From assembly GCA_964637655.1 (NCBI GenBank), contig CAZWUZ010000041.1:2582-12515 (forward strand): a DNA stretch of 9,934 bases. Direction: 5' to 3'. The translations under genes and the position numbers were made by a program. Shown in pieces: positions 6,720 through 9,934 of the stretch; position 1 is the first letter of the stretch; every line of letters begins with the position of its first letter. The stretch is from CAZWUZ01 sp964637655 [NCBI: uncultured bacterium] (GTDB taxonomy: Bacteria > DAOPZR01). The notes below the pieces were generated by a model that searched no databases, was not told where the DNA came from, and worked only from the letters and a program-made list of their open reading frames with translations.

Positions 6720-7700
6720 ATGCGCGGACCACGGATTGCCTACCCGAACGCCGTCTACCATGTCATTAATCGCTTTGTCGATAAGCATCCCTTTTTCCGC
6801 TCTGACGCCGATTATCGTTCGTTTCTTGCGGTCTATCAGGAAGTAGCGGAAGCGTTCGGGGTTATCACCTATGCCTACGCGCTGATGCCAAACCACTTCC
6901 ATTTCCTTATCGAGACCCCGCAGCCGAACATCTCCGCTTTTCTGCAGCGCTTTCTCTCCCATGCCGTGCCGCAACTCAATCGCCGCAGCGGCCGTACCGG
7001 GCACCTGATGCAGGGGCGGAGCAAGACGCTGCTGGTCCAGTCAGAGTCGTATTTTATTACCGCATTTGAATATGTGCTCACCAACCCGATGCGTTCGGGT
7101 CTCGCGCCGCGCATCACCGGCTACCCCTGGTCGAGCGCGGACGATATGCTCAACAAGGAGCCGCAACTGGTCGATCGTGACCTGCTGGCGCAGCGCCTGT
7201 GGCCGAACGAACAGCGGCGCGGGGGGCGGCTCATCGCCCGCCTGGAGAAACTGCTGGCCGGAATCGACGCGGACGAGGTGGAGAAGAGGTTTGCCGCGGC
7301 GCATCGCGGTCCGTTCCTGGGGGACGAAGCCTTCCGCCGGCGCGTGCTCAAGCAGGTGGAGCGCCGCAAACAGCAGGGGAGCGGTTTGCGGCGGCGTCAG
7401 GACCGTCCGAAATCCCCCTACACCTATGCTCAGGTGGTGCAGGCGGTACGCGCGGTGCTTGACGCAGAACCGGAACTCAACGGCTTGTGGCGTTCGCCCG
7501 ACCTGGCCCGCCGCGATTTGCAGTGGTATGTCATGTACCAGCATGCCGGCTGGAAATGGGCGCAACTCGTTGTGGCAGAACGAAATGCGGGCATGTCCCG
7601 GTCTGTGTTCTCCATGGTTGTCAGCCGCATGCGCCGTGACGAACCGAAACGCCACGCGGTGGAATGCGTCCTGCGGCACTTGTCACTCACCGCCACATGA
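6720..7700 (+). CDS. REP-associated tyrosine (RAYT, Y1/HUH) transposase with C-terminal HTH extension
   Basis: This 326-residue protein is a Y1_Tnp/RAYT-family single-strand nuclease. The opening PRIAYPNAVYHVINR and the HUH motif PNHFHFL (H59, H61) are typical. The nucleophile region reads FEYVLTNPMRSG, where Y118 aligns with the known catalytic Tyr of the E. coli RAYT (DYIYINP). The short E. coli form is 165 residues; here a linker rich in Arg/Lys leads to an extra domain (about 232-326). Residues 263-306 (ARRDLQWYVMYQHAGWKW through SRSVFSMVVSRMRR) resemble the helix pattern of DnaA domain IV, though not its exact signature residues; this is inference. I start at the ATG at 6720, not at 6702, because the family signature begins there and 6702 lies upstream of the -10 box. 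It is the only gene between the inverted repeats. Confidence 0.9.
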   Translation: MRGPRIAYPNAVYHVINRFVDKHPFFRSDADYRSFLAVYQEVAEAFGVITYAYALMPNHFHFLIETPQPNISAFLQRFLSHAVPQLNRRSGRTGHLMQGRSKTLLVQSESYFITAFEYVLTNPMRSGLAPRITGYPWSSADDMLNKEPQLVDRDLLAQRLWPNEQRRGGRLIARLEKLLAGIDADEVEKRFAAAHRGPFLGDEAFRRRVLKQVERRKQQGSGLRRRQDRPKSPYTYAQVVQAVRAVLDAEPELNGLWRSPDLARRDLQWYVMYQHAGWKWAQLVVAERNAGMSRSVFSMVVSRMRRDEPKRHAVECVLRHLSLTAT

Positions 7701-7713
7701 AATGTTGATACAT

Positions 7714-7750
7714 TGTGGATAACATGTGTCAATGTGTCAGTATGGCCCCC
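7714..7750 (-). repeat. Right terminal inverted repeat of the RAYT element
   Basis: This is the reverse-complement partner of 6536-6572 (35/37). Read outward it begins with TGTGGATAA, an inverted DnaA box, and ends in AGTATGGCCCCC. It starts 13 bp after the transposase stop. Confidence 0.9.
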
Positions 7751-7773
7751 TGTGTGGCCCCCTGTTTCGGGGG
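7744..7773. other. Repeated GGCCCCCTGT and a CCCCC/GGGGG hairpin at the element edge
   Basis: GGCCCCCTGT occurs at 7744-7753 and 7756-7765. The second copy pairs with GGGGG to form CCCCC-TGTTTC-GGGGG (7758-7773). The hairpin is not followed by a T-tract, so it is a poor intrinsic terminator; it may instead be part of the transposon-end or target structure. Confidence 0.5.
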
Positions 7774-7803
7774 TTGGCGCGGGAATTGGCAGTGTGGTAT
7801 AGT
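7774..7803 (+). promoter_or_regulatory. Promoter of the MNT-HEPN-SDR-protease row
   Basis: TTGGCG (7774-7779) and TATAGT (7798-7803) are 18 bp apart, and TGG before the -10 gives an extended -10. Transcription would begin near 7810, almost at the ribosome-binding GGGAGG, so the leader would be about 10 nt. The promoter starts 23 bp from the end of the mobile element. Confidence 0.55.
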
Positions 7804-7820
7804 TTCGTGGGAGGATGTTT

Positions 7821-8141
7821 ATGGGCATTGACCAGTCGCTGGTGGAGGAGATCGTCCGCCGGATCGTCACGGTTGCCGCACCACAGCTGATTATCATGTT
7901 CGGCTCGGCCGCGGCCGGCACCATGAATCGGGATAGCGATATAGACCTCCTGGTGGTCGAGGACCGGCCGGCCAACCCGCGCGCTGAAAGCGTGCGTCTG
8001 CGTGAAGCGCTGCGTGGCCTGGGCTACCCGTTCGACATCATTGTCATGTCGGCAGAGCGTTTTGCGGAAACCCGCGACGTCATTGGCGGCATCGCATACC
8101 CGGCCTCACGCCATGGGCGGGAGATCTATGCGGCCGCCTGA
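7821..8141 (+). CDS. MNT-type nucleotidyltransferase (possible antitoxin)
   Basis: This 106-residue protein is a minimal nucleotidyltransferase of the polymerase-beta fold. It has the full catalytic set: FGSAAAG (G28-S29) followed by SDIDLLV (D40, D42) and a third Asp in PFDIIV (D72). In MNT/HEPN pairs of the HepT-MntA type, such proteins neutralise a HEPN partner by AMPylating it; related pairs have not all been tested. I chose the ATG at 7821, since GGGAGG (7809-7814) is correctly spaced for it and abuts the ATG at 7815. It overlaps the HEPN gene by 14 bp, the usual coupling for such pairs. Both genes are less GC-rich than the efflux operon, in keeping with an accessory origin. Confidence 0.85.
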   Translation: MGIDQSLVEEIVRRIVTVAAPQLIIMFGSAAAGTMNRDSDIDLLVVEDRPANPRAESVRLREALRGLGYPFDIIVMSAERFAETRDVIGGIAYPASRHGREIYAAA

Positions 8142-8532
8142 TGAAGTGCGTCACGAACTGGTGATGCAATGGCGGACAAAGGCAGATGCGGATTTCCGGT
8201 TGGCCGAACATCTGCATGGCGAACAGGCGCCGTTTGCCGAAGCCATCGCCTTTCATTGCCAGCAGGCGGCGGAAAAATACCTCAAGGCGTTGTTGACGGC
8301 GCACCAGCGGCAATTCCCGAAAACCCACGACATCGCACAGCTGCTTGACCTGCTGGCTGCGGTCGACGCGCCTCTGACCGCGCAGCTACGTCCGGCTGAA
8401 GCGCTGACGCCCTACGGCGTCATGATGCGCTACCCGGGTGATGCCCCGGAACTGATCGCGGAAGAAACGGAAGCAGCCCTGGCATATGCCCGTTTGGTCC
8501 GGCAGGCAGTACTCAGTACGCTGCCGGCATAA
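8128..8532 (+). CDS. HEPN-domain protein (partner of the MNT protein)
   Basis: This 134-residue all-helical protein of the HEPN family (PF05168 type) has the family pattern: WRTKADADFRLAEHL, then AIAFHCQQAAEKYLKALL (about 40-56), FPKTHDIAQLLDLL (about 63-76) and the closing YPGDAPELIAEETEAALAYA. Many HEPN proteins are metal-independent RNases with an R-x(4-6)-H motif. Here the only fit is R61-QFPKT-H67, which sits in the conserved KTHD segment and may be structural rather than catalytic. It is therefore either a toxin or a non-catalytic partner. I place the start at the ATG at 8128, with GGGAG (8119-8123) just before it; the open frame back to 8002 overlaps the MNT gene and looks unlike HEPN. 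It ends 3 bp before the next gene. Confidence 0.85.
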   Translation: MRPPDEVRHELVMQWRTKADADFRLAEHLHGEQAPFAEAIAFHCQQAAEKYLKALLTAHQRQFPKTHDIAQLLDLLAAVDAPLTAQLRPAEALTPYGVMMRYPGDAPELIAEETEAALAYARLVRQAVLSTLPA

Positions 8533-8535
8533 CCC

Positions 8536-9423
8536 ATGAAGGTACTGATACTCGGGGGCGGGGGAATCATCGCCCACTACCTCAACCGCAGCGCGCCGGC
8601 CGGCACGCAGCTGACGCTGGTCTGGCATAAGCAGCAGCCGCAACCCGGCAGCGCCACCCTCCGCCGCTGCGACCTGACCCGCAGTGAGGACGTGCGCACG
8701 CTGCTGCGTGAGACACATCCCGACGTCATCTTCGACGCGGCAGGGCAGAGCAATGTCGACGCCTGCGAGCAGCACCCCGCCACCGCGCGCGCGAGCAACG
8801 TCGATGCCACGCGCCACGTGCTCACGGCCCTGCGCGAATACCCGTCGCGCCTCATCTACCTGTCGACCAACGCGGTCTATGACGGGCAGCACGCCCCCTA
8901 CCGCGAGGACTCGCCGCGCGACCCGGTCAACACCTACGGCCGCATCAAGAAGGAATGCGAGAACCTCGTCAGCGCGGCGGGGCAGAGCATCGCCCGCCTC
9001 ATCCTCACCCTCGGCTGGTCACCCGCCTCGTCGCGCACCAACCCGCTCCCGTGGATGGTCAGCACGCTGCGCGCGGGCAAAACGCTCAACCTCGTGCATG
9101 ACGTGCGCGAAAACGTGCTCCCCGCCCCCTTTGCCGCACAGGCGCTCTGGCAGCTTGCGGCCACCGGCTTCCGCGGCACGCTCAATATCGCCGGCAGCGA
9201 AGTCGTCAGCCGCGCGGAGCTCGGCCTGCGCGTGGCGCGGGTCTTCGGCTTCGACGAGTCGCTTATCCATCCCGTCCCGGGCAGTTTCTTCCCCACGATC
9301 GCCCCCCGTCCTGCGGACACCTCCTACAACACGACGAAACTGCGCGGCCTCGGCCTGACCCCGCCTCCCCTCGACGACGCGCTGGCCCAGCTGCGCGACA
9401 TGCAACCGCACAACGGAGGATAG
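8536..9423 (+). CDS. RmlD-like NAD(P)-dependent SDR sugar reductase
   Basis: This 295-residue extended short-chain dehydrogenase/reductase is closest in pattern to RmlD (dTDP-4-dehydrorhamnose reductase) relatives. The N-terminal nucleotide-binding loop is [11 protein letters not shown], in which the usual third Gly is Ala (A13). The DAAG segment (67-70), the [10 protein letters not shown] strand with catalytic S110/T111, and the YGRIK dyad (Y134, K138) follow. The C-terminal part has the [16 protein letters not shown] segment typical of RmlD-like substrate-binding domains. True RmlD belongs to rhamnose synthesis, but no rml neighbours are present, so the substrate is open. The gene begins 3 bp after the HEPN stop and ends 1 bp before the protease start. 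Whether it belongs functionally with the MNT/HEPN pair or is merely co-transcribed is unknown. Confidence 0.85.
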   Translation: MKVLILGGGGIIAHYLNRSAPAGTQLTLVWHKQQPQPGSATLRRCDLTRSEDVRTLLRETHPDVIFDAAGQSNVDACEQHPATARASNVDATRHVLTALREYPSRLIYLSTNAVYDGQHAPYREDSPRDPVNTYGRIKKECENLVSAAGQSIARLILTLGWSPASSRTNPLPWMVSTLRAGKTLNLVHDVRENVLPAPFAAQALWQLAATGFRGTLNIAGSEVVSRAELGLRVARVFGFDESLIHPVPGSFFPTIAPRPADTSYNTTKLRGLGLTPPPLDDALAQLRDMQPHNGG

Positions 9424-9424
9424 C

Positions 9425-9934
9425 ATGACGCTCGACGACGATGCGGAACTGGCGGCAGTTATCGCCCGGCTCGAGACGGAAGTGCTCGGCCGTACCCGCC
9501 TGCCGCGCTACCGCGCGCGCCTCGTGCGCGGGACTCCGGCCGAGAGCATCGACTGGGGCGTGCGCCTGCTGGGCGCGCCCGATATCTGGAAACTGTCGCA
9601 GGGTGAAGGCGTCGCCGTCGCCGTGCTCGATACCGGCTGCGCGGTCGCGCACCATGATCTTGCCGGGGCCGTGCGCCGGCGCGGCAAAAAGCACCTCGGC
9701 GTCAACTTCACCTCTGCCAGGCGCGACGATTTCCTCGACCGCCATGACCACGGCACCCACTGCTGCGGCATCATCGCCGCGCGCCGCAACGACCGCGGCA
9801 TCATCGGCGTCGCCCCCGCGGCGCACCTCGACATTGTCATGCTCGTCCGCGCCGGCCGGCACGTCGGGGAACGGGATGTTGGGCAGGCCGGCGAGCAGGT
9901 CGTGCAGGTCGCCGGAGACGGCGCGCTCGACCTC
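9425..9934 (+). CDS. Subtilisin-like (S8) serine protease, partial
   Basis: The open frame runs off the window after 170 codons. A GGAGGA (9415-9420) precedes the ATG. There is no signal peptide, and the order [20 protein letters not shown], then AVLDTGC, resembles cytoplasmic subtilisins (ISP type). The catalytic Asp is D69 in LDTG and the catalytic His H109 in [10 protein letters not shown]; the Ser lies beyond the window. The S8 pattern is good up to [11 protein letters not shown] (residue 138, base 9838). After that the + frame ([15 protein letters not shown] and on) no longer looks like the family, which should continue toward a KVL/helix region. At the same place a seryl-tRNA synthetase reading begins on the other strand, so the last ~96 bases probably do not belong to this gene. 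Confidence 0.8.
   Translation, partial: MTLDDDAELAAVIARLETEVLGRTRLPRYRARLVRGTPAESIDWGVRLLGAPDIWKLSQGEGVAVAVLDTGCAVAHHDLAGAVRRRGKKHLGVNFTSARRDDFLDRHDHGTHCCGIIAARRNDRGIIGVAPAAHLDIVMLVRAGRHVGERDVGQAGEQVVQVAGDGALDL
9827..9934 (-). CDS. serS: Seryl-tRNA synthetase N-terminal fragment, antisense, at a probable chimeric junction
   Basis: Read on the minus strand from the window edge, 36 codons give [19 protein letters not shown] followed by HDNVE and then VRR-G. This is the well-known junction between the coiled-coil arm and the catalytic domain of SerRS (family pattern: IPN-P-VP-G-DE-DNVE-RWG). Beyond 9821-9812 the similarity fades into the antisense of the protease gene. The fragment is open toward the right edge and broken on its own 3' side. 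It is either a rearranged gene end or foreign sequence joined to this contig in assembly. Confidence 0.65.

Larger units (their letters stand above)
6536..7750 (+). mobile_element. RAYT-encoding mobile element with terminal inverted repeats
   Basis: This 1215-bp unit is bounded by 37-bp inverted repeats (6536-6572 and 7714-7750) and contains a single transposase gene with its own promoter. It is visibly less GC-rich than the efflux genes to its left. The bordering bases (CCGAT on the left, TGTGT on the right) show no target-site duplication, as expected for Y1/HUH transposition through single-stranded DNA. Paired palindromic ends around the gene are known for RAYT genes with REP sequences. 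The solo end at 1663-1688 shows that the family is dispersed in this genome. Confidence 0.8.

Noticed and set aside
6531-7755. Target-site duplication around the RAYT element
   Set aside because: Bases outside the two ends (CCGAT and TGTGT) do not match.
7758-7775. Rho-independent terminator
   Set aside because: The hairpin CCCCC-TGTTTC-GGGGG is followed by only two T residues.
8002-8127. N-terminal extension of the HEPN protein
   Set aside because: It lies in another frame over the MNT gene and has no HEPN-like pattern; the ATG at 8128 has a ribosome-binding site.

Overview
The window comes from a GC-rich, double-membraned (Gram-negative) bacterium. It encodes an outer-membrane TolC-type channel, a periplasmic adaptor and an RND pump, and its promoters read like sigma-70 sites. 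No gene fixes the phylum. A PII-like gene fused to the end of an RND operon and a long RAYT-type transposase suggest a deltaproteobacterium-like or PVC/Bacteroidetes-side lineage, but this is only a guess. All convincing genes are on the + strand except a short fragment at the extreme right edge.

Left part (1-6557): a tandem 20-bp palindromic repeat (1-110) lies just upstream of a near-consensus promoter (127-154). This drives a tripartite efflux operon: TolC-family channel (216-1565), membrane-fusion adaptor (1949-3145), RND permease (3148-6264) and a small PII-like protein (6261-6557). The last three are translationally packed (2-bp gap, then a 4-bp ATGA overlap). The 383-bp gap between channel and adaptor holds no gene. 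It contains two diverged copies of a structured repeat, and between them a 26-bp exact match to one end of the mobile element found 5 kb downstream. That match also supplies the -35 box of a likely internal promoter.

Middle part (6536-7750): a compact 1.2-kb mobile element with 37-bp near-perfect terminal inverted repeats carries one gene, a REP-associated (RAYT, Y1/HUH) transposase with a long C-terminal extension. Both ends contain perfect DnaA-box sequences (TTATCCACA), and the transposase C-terminus looks like a DnaA domain-IV type helix-turn-helix. The left end runs into the PII-like gene and supplies its last codons and stop.

Right part (7774-9934): from a promoter touching the element's right end runs a tight row of genes: MNT-type nucleotidyltransferase (7821-8141), HEPN protein (8128-8532), RmlD-like SDR reductase (8536-9423) and a cytoplasmic subtilisin-like S8 protease (9425 onward). 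The protease stops looking like a protease at about 9838. From there to the end, the minus strand reads as the N-terminal domain of seryl-tRNA synthetase. This means either a rearrangement or, more likely, a chimeric assembly end.
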